From: Phycobacter azelaicus
GTDB lineage: Bacteria; Pseudomonadota; Alphaproteobacteria; Rhodobacterales; Rhodobacteraceae
Assembly: GCF_014884385.1 (NCBI RefSeq)
Contig: NZ_WKFH01000003.1
Span: 1,892,001-1,956,000 of the forward strand
Length of the DNA: 64,000 bases
Reading direction: 5' to 3'
Positions within the stretch are counted from its first letter, which is position 1. Each line of letters begins with the position of its first letter. The notes under the pieces are model-generated. The model had not been told where the DNA came from and ran no database searches. It saw only the letters and a program-made list of their open reading frames with translations. The position numbers and the translations under genes are program-made. Shown here one piece after another: positions 39,736 to 48,500 of the stretch.

Positions 39736-39847
39736 CCTCGGCTTTTCTGCACCGCAGTGTAAATATGGCGCGATTTTTACCACTCGTTTGCGTGACAGCG
39801 CGCAAAAAACCGCTAAAACGTGGTCAGCTAACCGGAAAGGAGCCAAC

Positions 39848-40231
39848 ATGGCCGATGTAAATCGGGGCAATCGCCCGCTTTCGCCGCATCTGTCGATCTA
39901 CCGCCCGCAGATCACCTCTGTCACCTCGATCCTGACGCGGATCACAGGCAATGCCCTGATCGTGACCGCGCTGCTGGTTGTCTGGTGGTTCCTCGCTGCG
40001 GCGACCTCTGCTGAATACTTTGCAATTGCCAACGCGGTGCTGACCAGCTGGTTCGGGGATCTGGTCCTCAGCTTGTCGGTTCTGGGCATGTGGTATCACC
40101 TTCTGGCAGGTGTGCGTCACCTGATCTGGGACAACGGCAGGATGATGGACCTGGAGCCCGCGCAGAAGCTGGGTTGGATCGTCATCATCGGCTCGGTCGT
40201 CCTGACCGCCATCACCCTTATCATCGTCTAA
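39848..40231 (+). CDS. sdhC: Succinate dehydrogenase cytochrome b556 subunit
   Basis: A 127-residue membrane anchor with three hydrophobic helices. RPLSPHLSIYRPQITSV is the family signature and the heme-ligand histidine lies in GMWYHLLAGVRHL. Start at 39848 with AAAGGAG upstream; the frame is open to 39704 but would run through the operator. First gene of sdhC-sdhD-sdhA-(two extra genes)-sdhB. Confidence 0.95.
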   Translation: MADVNRGNRPLSPHLSIYRPQITSVTSILTRITGNALIVTALLVVWWFLAAATSAEYFAIANAVLTSWFGDLVLSLSVLGMWYHLLAGVRHLIWDNGRMMDLEPAQKLGWIVIIGSVVLTAITLIIV

Positions 40232-40249
40232 GCCAGGGGAGATAAAGCT

Positions 40250-40621
40250 ATGCGTTATCTGACCGACCGCAAGCGCGCCATTGGCATGGGCGCGGCCAAA
40301 TCCGGAACCGAGCATCACTGGTCGATGCAGGTCAGCTCGGTTGCCCTGCTGATCCTGGTGCCGCTGTTCATCTTCACCTTCGGCTCGGCGCTGGGCGGAT
40401 CCTATGAGGATATCACCGCTTATTACGCGCGTCCCTTCCCGGCGATCGTCGCCGCGCTGACCATCTGGGTTGGCATGATGCACTTCAAATCGGGTGCGCA
40501 GATCATGCTTGAGGATTACGTCCACGGCTTCAAGGGCCGTCTGGCGATCATCCTGATGACCTGCCTGTCCTATGCCGTCGCCGTGACCGGGGTTTATGCC
40601 CTCGTCCGCCTGGCCCTTTAA
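40250..40621 (+). CDS. sdhD: Succinate dehydrogenase membrane anchor subunit
   Basis: A 123-residue protein with three hydrophobic helices, starting MRYLTDRKRAIGMGAAKSGTE and carrying HHWSMQVSSVALL and MLEDYVHGFKGR, as in alphaproteobacterial SdhD. Ribosome-binding site GGGGAG. It follows sdhC by 18 bp and precedes sdhA by 15 bp. Confidence 0.94.
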   Translation: MRYLTDRKRAIGMGAAKSGTEHHWSMQVSSVALLILVPLFIFTFGSALGGSYEDITAYYARPFPAIVAALTIWVGMMHFKSGAQIMLEDYVHGFKGRLAIILMTCLSYAVAVTGVYALVRLAL

Positions 40622-40636
40622 TCCCCGAGGTTTCCA

Positions 40637-42442
40637 ATGGCTGCTTACGAATACGAAACACACGAATATGACGTGGTCGTGGTGGGTGCCGGTGGTGCCG
40701 GTCTGCGCGCCACCCTCGGCATGGCCGAACAGGGTCTGCGGACCGCCTGCGTGACCAAGGTTTTCCCGACCCGCTCGCACACCGTTGCGGCGCAGGGCGG
40801 TATCGCCGCCTCGCTGTCCAACATGGGCCCGGACCACTGGCAGTGGCACATGTATGACACCGTCAAGGGCTCGGACTGGCTGGGTGACACCGACGCGATG
40901 GAATACCTCGCCCGTGAAGCGCCCAAGGCGGTTTACGAGCTGGAGCATTACGGCGTGCCCTTCTCCCGTACCGAGGAAGGCAAGATCTACCAGCGTCCCT
41001 TTGGTGGTCACACTACCGAATTCGGTGAAGGTCCCGCCGTTCAGCGCACCTGCGCCGCGGCCGACCGCACCGGCCACGCCATCCTGCACACGCTTTATGG
41101 TCAGAGCCTCAAGAACAACGCCGAGTTCTACATCGAGTATTTTGCCATCGACCTCATCATGTCCGAAGACGGGCAGTGCCAGGGCGTTGTCTGCTGGAAG
41201 CTCGACGATGGCACCATGCATGTCTTCAACGCCAAGATGGTCGTGCTGGCCACCGGCGGTTACGGCCGTGCCTACTTCAGCGCCACTTCGGCCCACACCT
41301 GCACCGGCGACGGTGGTGGCATGGTGGCTCGTGCAGGCCTGCCGCTGCAGGACATGGAGTTCGTGCAGTTCCACCCGACCGGCATCTACGGCTCGGGCTG
41401 CCTGATCACCGAAGGCGCGCGCGGCGAAGGCGGCTATCTGACCAACTCCGAAGGCGAACGTTTTATGGAGCGTTATGCGCCCCAGTATAAAGACCTCGCC
41501 CCGCGCGACTATGTCTCCCGCTCCATGACCATGGAAATCCGCGAAGGGCGCGGTGTGGGTGAACATGGCGATCACATTCACCTGAACCTGTCGCACCTGC
41601 CGCCCGAAGCCCTGGCCGAACGCCTGCCGGGCATCTCGGAAAGCGCCAAGATCTTTGCCGGTGTCGATGTCACCAAAGAGCCGATCCCGGTTCTGCCGAC
41701 GGTGCATTACAACATGGGCGGCATTCCCACCAACTATTGGGGCGAAGTGCTGAACCCCACCGCCGAAGATCCCACCGCCGTGGTGCCGGGTCTGATGGCC
41801 GTGGGCGAAGCGGGCTGTGCCTCGGTGCACGGTGCCAACCGTCTGGGCTCCAACTCGCTCATTGACCTTGTGGTCTTCGGTCGCGCCGCTGCGATCCGTG
41901 CGGGCAAGGTGGTGAACCCCGAGACCTCGAACCCCGAGCTGAACCAGTCCCAGATCGACAAGGCGTTTGACCGCTTTGACGGGCTGCGCAACGCCAATGG
42001 CGGCATCCCGACCGCCGATCTGCGTCTGGAAATGCAGCGTACTATGCAATCCGATGCGGCAGTCTTCCGCACCTCGGAGACCATGGCCGAAGGTGTCGAG
42101 AAGATGACCGCAATTGCCGCGAAAATGGATGACGTCAAGGTCACCGATCGTTCGCTGGTGTGGAACTCTGACCTGATGGAAACGCTGGAGCTGACCAACC
42201 TGATGCCGAACGCGTTGGCCACGATCGTCGGCGCCGAAGCCCGCAAGGAAAGCCGCGGTGCCCATGCGCATGAGGATTTCACCACCCGTGACGACGAAAA
42301 CTGGCGTGTCCACTCGGTTGCCCGCGTCGAAGGCAACAAGGTGGACCTCAGCTATCGTCCGGTGATCGTCGATCCGCTCACCACCGAGGACGAAGGTGGC
42401 ATCAGCCTCAAGCGCATCGCGCCCAAGGCGCGGACCTTCTAA
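40637..42442 (+). CDS. sdhA: Succinate dehydrogenase flavoprotein subunit
   Basis: A 601-residue subunit with covalently bound FAD at His48 ([10 protein letters not shown]), dinucleotide loop GAGGAGL (17-23), and the active-site block [21 protein letters not shown]. Oxidises succinate to fumarate in complex II. It is separated from sdhB by about 1.15 kb containing a sulfotransferase-like gene and a micro-ORF, and is followed by a long hairpin (42466-42536). Confidence 0.97.
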   Translation: MAAYEYETHEYDVVVVGAGGAGLRATLGMAEQGLRTACVTKVFPTRSHTVAAQGGIAASLSNMGPDHWQWHMYDTVKGSDWLGDTDAMEYLAREAPKAVYELEHYGVPFSRTEEGKIYQRPFGGHTTEFGEGPAVQRTCAAADRTGHAILHTLYGQSLKNNAEFYIEYFAIDLIMSEDGQCQGVVCWKLDDGTMHVFNAKMVVLATGGYGRAYFSATSAHTCTGDGGGMVARAGLPLQDMEFVQFHPTGIYGSGCLITEGARGEGGYLTNSEGERFMERYAPQYKDLAPRDYVSRSMTMEIREGRGVGEHGDHIHLNLSHLPPEALAERLPGISESAKIFAGVDVTKEPIPVLPTVHYNMGGIPTNYWGEVLNPTAEDPTAVVPGLMAVGEAGCASVHGANRLGSNSLIDLVVFGRAAAIRAGKVVNPETSNPELNQSQIDKAFDRFDGLRNANGGIPTADLRLEMQRTMQSDAAVFRTSETMAEGVEKMTAIAAKMDDVKVTDRSLVWNSDLMETLELTNLMPNALATIVGAEARKESRGAHAHEDFTTRDDENWRVHSVARVEGNKVDLSYRPVIVDPLTTEDEGGISLKRIAPKARTF

Positions 42443-42465
42443 GGCCGAAGACGCGATGGGTCATG

Positions 42466-42536
42466 CCACATATCATTCGCGTGCTGCAGCGCCTCTCCTG
42501 ATGGAGGGGCGACTGCTTGCGCGTGGGGATATGTGG
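42466..42536 (+). other. Long intercistronic stem-loop after sdhA
   Basis: Outer arms CACATATC / GATATGTG (42467-42474 and 42528-42535), middle CGCG pairs and an inner hairpin CGCCTCTCC-TGAT-GGAGGGGCG (42490-42511). No T-tract follows, so it is more likely an mRNA processing or stability element that sets different levels for sdhA and the genes behind it. Confidence 0.6.
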
Positions 42537-42559
42537 GCCTGCAAGGTGGAGGGCATCTG

Positions 42560-43441
42560 ATGTCTTTCGCGACGCAACAGGCCCACAGTGCATGGAAGCC
42601 CCTTGGGATCGTTCCCGGTGTTGCCCTGCGCCTTTTTGGTATGCGCCGTTCGGGCAACCATGCCATCGTGGGGTGGATGCAGCGCAATGCCCCCGGTGGG
42701 CGCTCCGTCTTTCTCAACAACTGCAAGCCCGGACAGGATCCGTTCCGCAGCTTTCGGGGGATCGAGGTCAATGGCACCCATGCTCCACAGCATAAAGCGA
42801 TGCGGAATATGGCATCGGTGACGGGCGAAGCGGGTGACGGCGCGCTGCTGGTGATGTCCTATGAGGATACGTCGCCGGCGGAGTTCACCGGCGAGCGGCA
42901 GGTGTCGGGCGGCTTTGATGAAAGCGCTCTGAGCCGCAACGTGCTGATCTATCGCAGTTTCCTCAACTGGGCGGCCTCGCTTCTGAAGAAGATGCAGGGC
43001 AATCCCAGCTACAGCCTGGTGCGCCGCAATGCCATCCTGCTGCGCGCCATGGACACGTACACTCGCCTTTTGGGCATGGTGGAGATGGCCAAGGAACTGG
43101 CCGTCACCTGCATCTCTTATGATCGCTGGTGCCGCGACGAGGCTTATCGCGCGGATCTGCTGGCCGAACTGGGCCTGAAGGCGCAGGACAACGGCCTTGG
43201 TGCGGTGCAACCCTATGGCGGTGGCTCGTCCTTCCAGAAGGACGCCAAGGGCGCCGAGGATCTTCAGACCGATCAGCGCTGGCGGCAGATGGCGACGGAC
43301 GCCGAATACCAGTCGGTTCTGCACCTAGCCGCGCGTGACGAGGCGCTGACCGACCGGCTGTCGCGGCTATTCCCAACGGATGCGGCGCTACTGGCCGGTG
43401 TCGCGGCCCAAACCCCAATGATGCGCGGAGGGCTGGCATGA
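42560..43441 (+). CDS. Sulfotransferase-like protein encoded inside the sdh operon
   Basis: A 293-residue protein of unknown function. Near the N-terminus LRLFGMRRSGNHAIVGWM (residues 23-40) resembles the PAPS 5'-phosphosulfate loop of sulfotransferase-family proteins, followed by a strand/helix pattern typical of that fold; a clear 3'-phosphate motif is not obvious. The start at 42560 is taken because MSFATQQ precedes the conserved part; an earlier start at 42533 would enter the hairpin. It separates sdhA from sdhB; as I recall, R. sphaeroides also has extra genes at this place. A sugar- or lipid-modifying role is possible; a link with complex II is unproven. Confidence 0.7.
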   Translation: MSFATQQAHSAWKPLGIVPGVALRLFGMRRSGNHAIVGWMQRNAPGGRSVFLNNCKPGQDPFRSFRGIEVNGTHAPQHKAMRNMASVTGEAGDGALLVMSYEDTSPAEFTGERQVSGGFDESALSRNVLIYRSFLNWAASLLKKMQGNPSYSLVRRNAILLRAMDTYTRLLGMVEMAKELAVTCISYDRWCRDEAYRADLLAELGLKAQDNGLGAVQPYGGGSSFQKDAKGAEDLQTDQRWRQMATDAEYQSVLHLAARDEALTDRLSRLFPTDAALLAGVAAQTPMMRGGLA

Positions 43442-43575
43442 TGGCCCCCGCTCCAATGAACGCAAGCGCCCCCTTGGGCGCAGCACTCGCTTTCCGGCAG
43501 GGCATTTCCCCGTCGCCGGTTCATCCGATCTCCTGTCTGCAGGCACCGCTTCGGTCCCTGACGATGGGCGGCTAA
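43438..43575 (+). CDS. Micro-ORF between the sulfotransferase-like gene and sdhB
   Basis: A 45-codon frame starting [17 protein letters not shown] and ending LRSLTMGG. Its ATG overlaps the upstream stop (ATGA) and is preceded by a strong GGAGGG at the right distance; sdhB follows 16 bp later. No transmembrane segment or known motif. It may be a real small protein or a translated spacer that couples expression to sdhB. Confidence 0.5.
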   Translation: MMAPAPMNASAPLGAALAFRQGISPSPVHPISCLQAPLRSLTMGG

Positions 43576-43591
43576 GCAAGGAGACAGATCT

Positions 43592-44371
43592 ATGGTCGAA
43601 TTCGCACTTCCGAAAAACTCCAAGATCACCACGGGTAAGACGTGGCCCAAGCCTGAAGGCGCAACCAACGTCCGCAAGTTCCAGATCTATCGCTGGAACC
43701 CGGATGACGGCAAGAACCCGCAGGTGGACACCTATTTCCTGGACATGGACAAATGCGGTCCCATGGTTCTGGACGCGCTGATCAAGATCAAGAACGAGAT
43801 TGACCCGACGCTGACCTTCCGCCGCTCCTGCCGCGAAGGCATCTGTGGCTCCTGCGCGATGAACATCGACGGGATCAACACGCTGGCCTGTATCTACGGC
43901 CTGGATGAGATCAAGGGCGACGTGAAGATCTACCCGCTGCCGCATATGCCGGTGGTGAAGGACCTCATTCCGGATCTCACCCACTTCTATGCCCAGCATG
44001 CTTCGATCATGCCCTGGCTCGAAACCAAGACCAACCGCCCCGCGAAAGAGTGGAAACAGTCCATTGAGGACCGCAAGAAACTGGACGGTCTTTATGAATG
44101 CGTGATGTGCGCCAGCTGCTCTACCTCCTGCCCAAGCTACTGGTGGAACGGTGACCGGTACCTCGGCCCCGCCGCGCTGCTGCACGCCTACCGCTGGATC
44201 ATCGACAGCCGGGACGAGGCCACGGGCGAGCGTCTGGATCAGCTCGAAGACCCGTTCAAGCTCTATCGCTGCCACAGCATCATGAACTGCGCCAAGACCT
44301 GCCCCAAGGGTCTGAACCCGGCCAAGGCGATCTCCCACATCAAGCAGATGATGGTCGAACGCGCCGTCTGA
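43592..44371 (+). CDS. sdhB: Succinate dehydrogenase iron-sulfur subunit
   Basis: A 259-residue subunit with the [2Fe-2S] cysteines in [15 protein letters not shown]...C, and the ferredoxin-like C-terminal part with [12 protein letters not shown] and [17 protein letters not shown] for the [4Fe-4S] and [3Fe-4S] centres. Good ribosome-binding site AGGAGA. Last gene of the operon, closed by the terminator at 44397. Confidence 0.97.
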   Translation: MVEFALPKNSKITTGKTWPKPEGATNVRKFQIYRWNPDDGKNPQVDTYFLDMDKCGPMVLDALIKIKNEIDPTLTFRRSCREGICGSCAMNIDGINTLACIYGLDEIKGDVKIYPLPHMPVVKDLIPDLTHFYAQHASIMPWLETKTNRPAKEWKQSIEDRKKLDGLYECVMCASCSTSCPSYWWNGDRYLGPAALLHAYRWIIDSRDEATGERLDQLEDPFKLYRCHSIMNCAKTCPKGLNPAKAISHIKQMMVERAV

Positions 44372-44396
44372 TCCGGGATCGGATCTGCCAGAGTTG

Positions 44397-44432
44397 CCGC
44401 CGCGACGGGTATCCCGCCGCGGCGGTTTTTTT
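44397..44432 (+). terminator. Terminator of the sdh operon
   Basis: Stem CCGCCGCG / CGCGGCGG (44397-44404 and 44418-44425) followed by T7. Confidence 0.92.
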
Positions 44433-44568
44433 GTTTGGCGGCAAGGCTTTCCCGAGCCCTGCATTTTTCGCATGGCGAGACTGCGATAAGTCCCCCTGCA
44501 AAGGACATCCGGGCGGGACTATCTTCATCGGCAAGGGAGGAAGCATCCTGAAGAAAGGAAATGTTTCC

Positions 44569-44733
44569 ATGACAAACGTCGTCACTCACGCTGCCAAAAG
44601 AACCGAAGAAAAAGCCGCCGCCGCTTTGCAGGATCTGGAACAGGCTTGGGCCTATTACATGCCAACACCGCTGCCTCAGCCGGTGAAGGAGCAACCGACG
44701 CTCGGCTATGCTCCGTATTACGAGGCCGCCTGA
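44569..44733 (+). CDS. Small conserved-looking protein, 54 residues
   Basis: Encodes MTNVVTHAAKRTEEKAAAAL followed by a short acidic helix and a Pro/Tyr-rich tail (WAYYMPTPLPQP, YAPYYEAA). A ribosome-binding site (AGAAAGGA) lies ahead of the ATG. It begins about 140 bp after the sdh terminator, so it should have its own promoter. Codon use looks like that of neighbouring genes. Function unknown. Confidence 0.6.
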   Translation: MTNVVTHAAKRTEEKAAAALQDLEQAWAYYMPTPLPQPVKEQPTLGYAPYYEAA

Positions 44734-44798
44734 CAACCGGCAGCAAGGCCAGGTCTCCTTCCATTGATACAGCTGCGCGCTGCCGTTAGACAGCGCGC

Positions 44799-45008
44799 AT
44801 GCCTATTCTGCTTCTGATCCTTCTGGCCGGTGTTTTTGCCTATTTCATCTGGCGCCGCAGCACATCCACGCTGAGCCGCAATTGCCGTTGGCGCGCCGAG
44901 CGCAGCAAGCGCCAGTGGCGCTGCACCTATTGCGGTGCCGTGCAGCCCGGCGAGGCGCAACCGCGCCACTGTTTGAACCCTGCACGATCAGGCAGGGCAG
45001 GGCGCTGA
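44799..45008 (+). CDS. Small membrane-anchored zinc-ribbon-like protein
   Basis: A 69-residue protein: one N-terminal transmembrane helix (MPILLLILLAGVFAYFIW), a basic segment, then CTYCGAVQPGEAQPRHC, which offers three cysteines and a histidine as a possible single metal site. Function unknown. It follows the 54-residue gene by 65 bp on the same strand. Confidence 0.65.
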   Translation: MPILLLILLAGVFAYFIWRRSTSTLSRNCRWRAERSKRQWRCTYCGAVQPGEAQPRHCLNPARSGRAGR

Positions 45009-45056
45009 CGAGGGTCTCCCGCCCACTCCATGACAGCCACAGGCTGCCGGTCGCGG

Positions 45057-45138
45057 TTGGGCGTAGCGCCGCGCAAAGCGCGGCGCTACGCCCAAGGCGG
45101 ACGGGGGCATCTTTGATGCACCCAGGAAGGCGCGGGAG
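45057..45138 (-). repeat. Two-hairpin dispersed repeat, copy 1
   Basis: Read on the minus strand: CTCCCGCGCCTT, then a variable hairpin (GGGTGCATC-AAA-GATGCCCCC), then CCTTGGGC leading into a perfect 18-bp hairpin (plus strand 45057-45074 with 45078-45095, AAA loop). The same order of parts is found at 47611-47682 and 58139-58212. Confidence 0.75.
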
Positions 45139-45218
45139 CCTCCCGTTTTGCGGTGGTAAAAAAAGATGAGTCCGGGTGCAGAAAACCTCTTGCACGACTC
45201 GAAACTTTGCCCGATATG

Positions 45219-45343
45219 CGCGTTCAAGACGCCAACGCACGCGCCTCTGTCGAAAGGGCTAACAGCCCTAGGGTTACGTAGCGACGGTAACGTCTCTGAT
45301 TGAAGTGAGCGGTCATATATGGCCGGGTCTTTTGGAGATGACC
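45219..45343 (+). ncRNA. Structured 5' leader of the ornithine decarboxylase gene, speF-type candidate
   Basis: The region upstream of the decarboxylase has three small stems (GGGCT-AAC-AGCCC near 45257; GTTAC...GTAAC at about 45273-45291; GGTCAT...ATGGCC near 45311) and ends at the ribosome-binding site. Alphaproteobacterial ornithine decarboxylase genes are known to carry a conserved leader motif called speF. The match is by context and remembered features, not by a covariance-model search. A TTGCAC-17-GATATG promoter-like sequence lies at 45190-45218. Confidence 0.45.
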
Positions 45344-46519
45344 ATGAACGCAAACGTCACCGGGCAAATCGCCCGCGATTGTGAAGTCGTACCCCCAGCA
45401 CGCCACATCGAGTATATCGCGAACACCGGTTTCGCACGTCCGACCCTGGTGATCGACGGCGCAGCCGTGACACGCCAGTACGAGTCTCTGGCCCGTGGTC
45501 TGGGCCGGGCGCGCATCCATTATGCGGTGAAGGCCAACCCCGAAGCTGCCCTGCTACGCCGTCTGGTGCGTTCGGGGGCGAACTTTGATGCCGCCAGCCG
45601 TGCCGAGATCGAAATGTGCCTGGCCGCCGGAGCTGCGCCGCATCAGATCACCTTTGGCAACACCATCAAACGCCCTGCCGACATCGCCTTTGCTCATGAG
45701 ATCGGCATTCGCCACTTTGCGGCCGACGCGGTGGAGGAGTTGGAGAAACTGGCAGAACACGCCCCCGGCGCCCATGTCTGCATCCGCCTGTTGGTTGATG
45801 CAACCGGCGCTGACTGGCCGCTCAGCCGCAAGTTCGGCTGCACCCCCGAAATGGCGCTGTTGCTGATGGCGCGCGCCCGCGATCTGGGCCTTGTCGCCGA
45901 TGGGCTGTCCTTCCACGTCGGCTCGCAAACCCGCGATCCGATGATGTGGGGCGCGACGCTGGATCAGGTTCATGCGGTCTGGGAAGCGGCCAAGGAAGCA
46001 GGCCACTCCATGCGCCTTTTGAACATCGGCGGTGGTTTTCCGGCGTCTTATGTCAATACCGTGATGGGACCGACCGACTACGCCCGCGCCGTGATGATGC
46101 AGGTGAACGCCCGTTTTCCCGATGCGGTTGAGGTGATGGCAGAGCCGGGCCGTGGCCTTGTGGCCGAGGCCGGTGCCATCGTGGCCGAGGTGCTGCTGGT
46201 CTCCAAAAAGCACGAGGATGATCTACACCGTTGGGTATACCTCGATATCGGCAAATTCTCAGGGCTGGCCGAAACCATGGATGAGGCGATCCGCTACCGC
46301 ATCACCACCGACCGGGATCACGAGACCACCGGCCCCTGCGTTCTGGCCGGCCCGTCGTGTGACAGCGCCGATGTGCTTTATGAAAAGCAGCCCTACCAGC
46401 TCCCTCTGGGCCTTAGGGGCGGTGACCGCGTGGTGATCCATGCCTGCGGCGCCTATACTTCGACCTATGCTTCGGTCGGGTTCAACGGCTTTCCGCCGCT
46501 GGATGTGGTGGTGATCTGA
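45344..46519 (+). CDS. odc: Ornithine decarboxylase (PLP fold type III)
   Basis: A 391-residue enzyme forming putrescine from ornithine. The PLP lysine is Lys63 (HYAVKANPE), with FHVGSQ, NIGGGFP, EPGRGLV and the active-site cysteine in GPSCDSADVLY. This is the eukaryotic-type/alanine-racemase-fold decarboxylase found in alphaproteobacteria; some members also accept lysine. The ATG at 45344 has TTTTGGAG at good spacing; an ATG two codons earlier is too close to it. Followed by a strong terminator. Probably controlled through its leader. Confidence 0.93.
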   Translation: MNANVTGQIARDCEVVPPARHIEYIANTGFARPTLVIDGAAVTRQYESLARGLGRARIHYAVKANPEAALLRRLVRSGANFDAASRAEIEMCLAAGAAPHQITFGNTIKRPADIAFAHEIGIRHFAADAVEELEKLAEHAPGAHVCIRLLVDATGADWPLSRKFGCTPEMALLLMARARDLGLVADGLSFHVGSQTRDPMMWGATLDQVHAVWEAAKEAGHSMRLLNIGGGFPASYVNTVMGPTDYARAVMMQVNARFPDAVEVMAEPGRGLVAEAGAIVAEVLLVSKKHEDDLHRWVYLDIGKFSGLAETMDEAIRYRITTDRDHETTGPCVLAGPSCDSADVLYEKQPYQLPLGLRGGDRVVIHACGAYTSTYASVGFNGFPPLDVVVI

Positions 46520-46550
46520 GTGGCACGGCTCAGCAAAATTTGAAGACAGC

Positions 46551-46593
46551 AAAGGCGTTCGGGACTTGTGCCCGGGCGCCTTTGGTTTTTTTT
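46551..46593 (+). terminator. Terminator after odc
   Basis: Stem AAAGGCG...CGCCTTT with additional inner pairs, followed by a run of eight T. Confidence 0.88.
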
Positions 46594-46641
46594 ATGGTCC
46601 CAGGATTGTTTGCGGCATTGAAATCCGGTCAGAGGCCGGAT

Positions 46642-46702
46642 AGCGCCAACCCCTCCCCCATGGGAGAGCGTTTTCGCCCCCACGCGAGGGGTCTCAGGCG
46701 CT
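46642..46702. repeat. REP-like palindromic element, copy 3 (divergent)
   Basis: Arms AGCGCC...ACCCCTC and GAGGGGT...GGCGCT, with an inner CTCCC-CCAT-GGGAG hairpin and the GAGCGTTTTCGCCCCCAC segment that parallels GGGCGCTTTCGCACCCAC in the element at 24667. Confidence 0.6.
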
Positions 46703-46727
46703 GCCGTCAGAAGAATTGGAGCAGAGC

Positions 46728-47591
46728 ATGACATTTGATGTTGCCCAACATCCCGCGCCCCCGGACGCGGAAAACCGCAAGGCCATCAGGCCAGTGATCT
46801 GCTACCCGAACGAGACCCTGCCGGTGCCGGACCTGTCCTTGTACCGGGCAGCGCGGCAGGGCGCTGAAAAGACCGGCGAGGTGCTGGTCCCGCCCCGTGA
46901 TGCTGCCTGTTTCGAGGTACCGGCCGGGCATTTCTTTCGCATTTCCTCGGTCGAAGGGGCGCAGGTGGGGGATCTGAACCTGTGGAACCTCAAGGATTTG
47001 TCGGAGCGGTTCTACTCCGGCAAGAGCCGCGCGCTGCATGGCACCCACCTGACCACCGGCGAGCGGATGTGGTCGAGCTTTCCGCATTTGCGCCCCATGG
47101 CGACCATCATCGACGATACGCTGGACTGGTACGGGATGGATGAATTCGGCGGTTCGGTTCACGATGTGATCGGCACCCGCTGTGATCCCTATACCGGCAA
47201 CCTATTGGCAGGCAGCCAGTATCATCACTGCTGCCATTCAAACCTGACGCGGGCGCTGGCCGATCACCTGGGAGTGAGCTTGGACGAGGCGGAACCCCAT
47301 GTGCACGATGTGCTCAACGTCTTCATGTGCACGGGGTTCACCCGTGATACAGGGCAGTATTTCATGAAGGCCAGCCCGGTGCGCCCCGGCGACTATCTGG
47401 AATTCTTTGCTGAAATCGACATCCTGGGCGCGCTGAGTGCATGCCCTGGAGGGGATTGCTCGTCCGAGCACTCCAGCGACACCGCCGCTTGTCATCCGCT
47501 GTTGGTGGAGATCTTTGCCCCGGCCGACGGCGATCTGGAAGGTTGGAACAGACCCGCGCCAAACGGATACGACCGCAGCCACGGCCGGTGA
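46728..47591 (+). CDS. DUF1989 / urea carboxylase-associated family protein
   Basis: A 287-residue protein. The core (EVPAGHFFRISSVEGAQVGDLNLWN, residues about 62-87, quoted by its parts PAGHFFRI and GAQVGDLNLW) and GTRCDPYTG and QYHHCCHSNL identify the DUF1989 family, often encoded near urea or amidine utilisation genes. Function unknown; the conserved Cys and His residues suggest a metal site. The ATG at 46728 has TTGGAG upstream. It lies between ornithine decarboxylase and purine nucleoside phosphorylase, so a nitrogen-metabolism role is plausible. Confidence 0.85.
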   Translation: MTFDVAQHPAPPDAENRKAIRPVICYPNETLPVPDLSLYRAARQGAEKTGEVLVPPRDAACFEVPAGHFFRISSVEGAQVGDLNLWNLKDLSERFYSGKSRALHGTHLTTGERMWSSFPHLRPMATIIDDTLDWYGMDEFGGSVHDVIGTRCDPYTGNLLAGSQYHHCCHSNLTRALADHLGVSLDEAEPHVHDVLNVFMCTGFTRDTGQYFMKASPVRPGDYLEFFAEIDILGALSACPGGDCSSEHSSDTAACHPLLVEIFAPADGDLEGWNRPAPNGYDRSHGR

Positions 47592-47610
47592 GAGGCGCGG
47601 CACCGGGGTG

Positions 47611-47682
47611 CTCCCGCGCCTTTGCGTGGCCCTTTGGGGCCGCACAAAGCCTTGGGCCCGGCAGCGCGCGGACGCGCGCTGC
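47611..47682 (+). repeat. Two-hairpin dispersed repeat, copy 2
   Basis: CTCCCGCGCCTT, then hairpin TGCGTGGCCC/GGGGCCGCA, then CCTTGGGC and hairpin GCAGCGCGCG-GA-CGCGCGCTGC. Lies between two convergent genes. Confidence 0.75.
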
Positions 47683-47704
47683 GTCACCGCAGGTTGCAGC
47701 CAAT

Positions 47705-47738
47705 GCAAAAACGGGCAACGGAGTGTTTCCGCTGCCCG
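47705..47738 (-). terminator. Terminator after deoD
   Basis: Stem CGGGCAACGGA / TCCGCTGCCCG (47712-47738) followed by TTTTTGC on the minus strand. Confidence 0.85.
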
Positions 47739-47771
47739 CTCTGTATTGTGATAGTGGTCTGTCGGCCGGGG

Positions 47772-48476
47772 TCAGCTGAAAGCGGCTTCCAGCGCGATTT
47801 CCACCATGTCGCCAAAGCTGCGTTCACGCTGGTCCGAGGGCAGGGCCTCTCCGGTCAAGAGGTGGTCGGAGACAGTCAGCACCGCCAGTGCCCGGCAGCC
47901 ATAGCGGGCAGCCAGAGTATATAGCTCGGCGGCTTCCATTTCGACACCCAGAATTCCGTGGCGGACCATCTGTTCGTTCAGGTCGGGCCGCTCGTCGTAA
48001 AAGGTATCGGAGGAATAAATGCCGCCGACATGAGTTGCGACATCGCGTTTGCCTGCCGCTTCGGATGCGGCTTTCAAAAGGGACCAATCCGCGCAGGGCG
48101 CGTAATTCACCTCTTTGAACATCGTCGCCGAAGGTGAGCCTGCGGTGGTCGCGGTCATTGCAAGAATGACATCGCGCACGGCCACTGATTTCTGCATGCC
48201 GCCGCAAGAACCGATCCGGATCAGCGTTTTTGCGCCAAAATCCCGGATCAATTCATTGGCATAAATCGAAAGCGAGGGCATTCCCATGCCGCTGCCCTGA
48301 ATTGTAACCGGGTTGCCATTCCAGGTGCCGGTATAGCCCAGCATTCCGCGCACTTCATTTACAAGGCGCGCATCCCGCAAAAACGTCTCTGCAGCCCATT
48401 TTGCGCGATAAGGGTCGCCGGGCATGAGTACCGTTTCGGCGATATCGCTCTTTTCGGCACCGATATGGATTGTCAT
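47772..48476 (-). CDS. deoD: Purine-nucleoside phosphorylase, hexameric type
   Basis: A 234-residue enzyme cleaving purine (deoxy)nucleosides to base and (deoxy)ribose 1-phosphate. [29 protein letters not shown] (phosphate binding), [10 protein letters not shown] and the catalytic Asp in LTVSDHL match DeoD of E. coli type. Stands alone with its own terminator. The nucleoside-type ABC transporter at 60.7 kb could supply substrates. Confidence 0.94.
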   Translation of the reverse strand: MTIHIGAEKSDIAETVLMPGDPYRAKWAAETFLRDARLVNEVRGMLGYTGTWNGNPVTIQGSGMGMPSLSIYANELIRDFGAKTLIRIGSCGGMQKSVAVRDVILAMTATTAGSPSATMFKEVNYAPCADWSLLKAASEAAGKRDVATHVGGIYSSDTFYDERPDLNEQMVRHGILGVEMEAAELYTLAARYGCRALAVLTVSDHLLTGEALPSDQRERSFGDMVEIALEAAFS

Positions 48477-48500
48477 TGACGCTCTCCAAGCCGAAACATG

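Noticed and set aside
42466..42536. Stem-loop after sdhA as a transcription terminator
   Set aside because: No T-tract follows and the operon must continue to sdhB.
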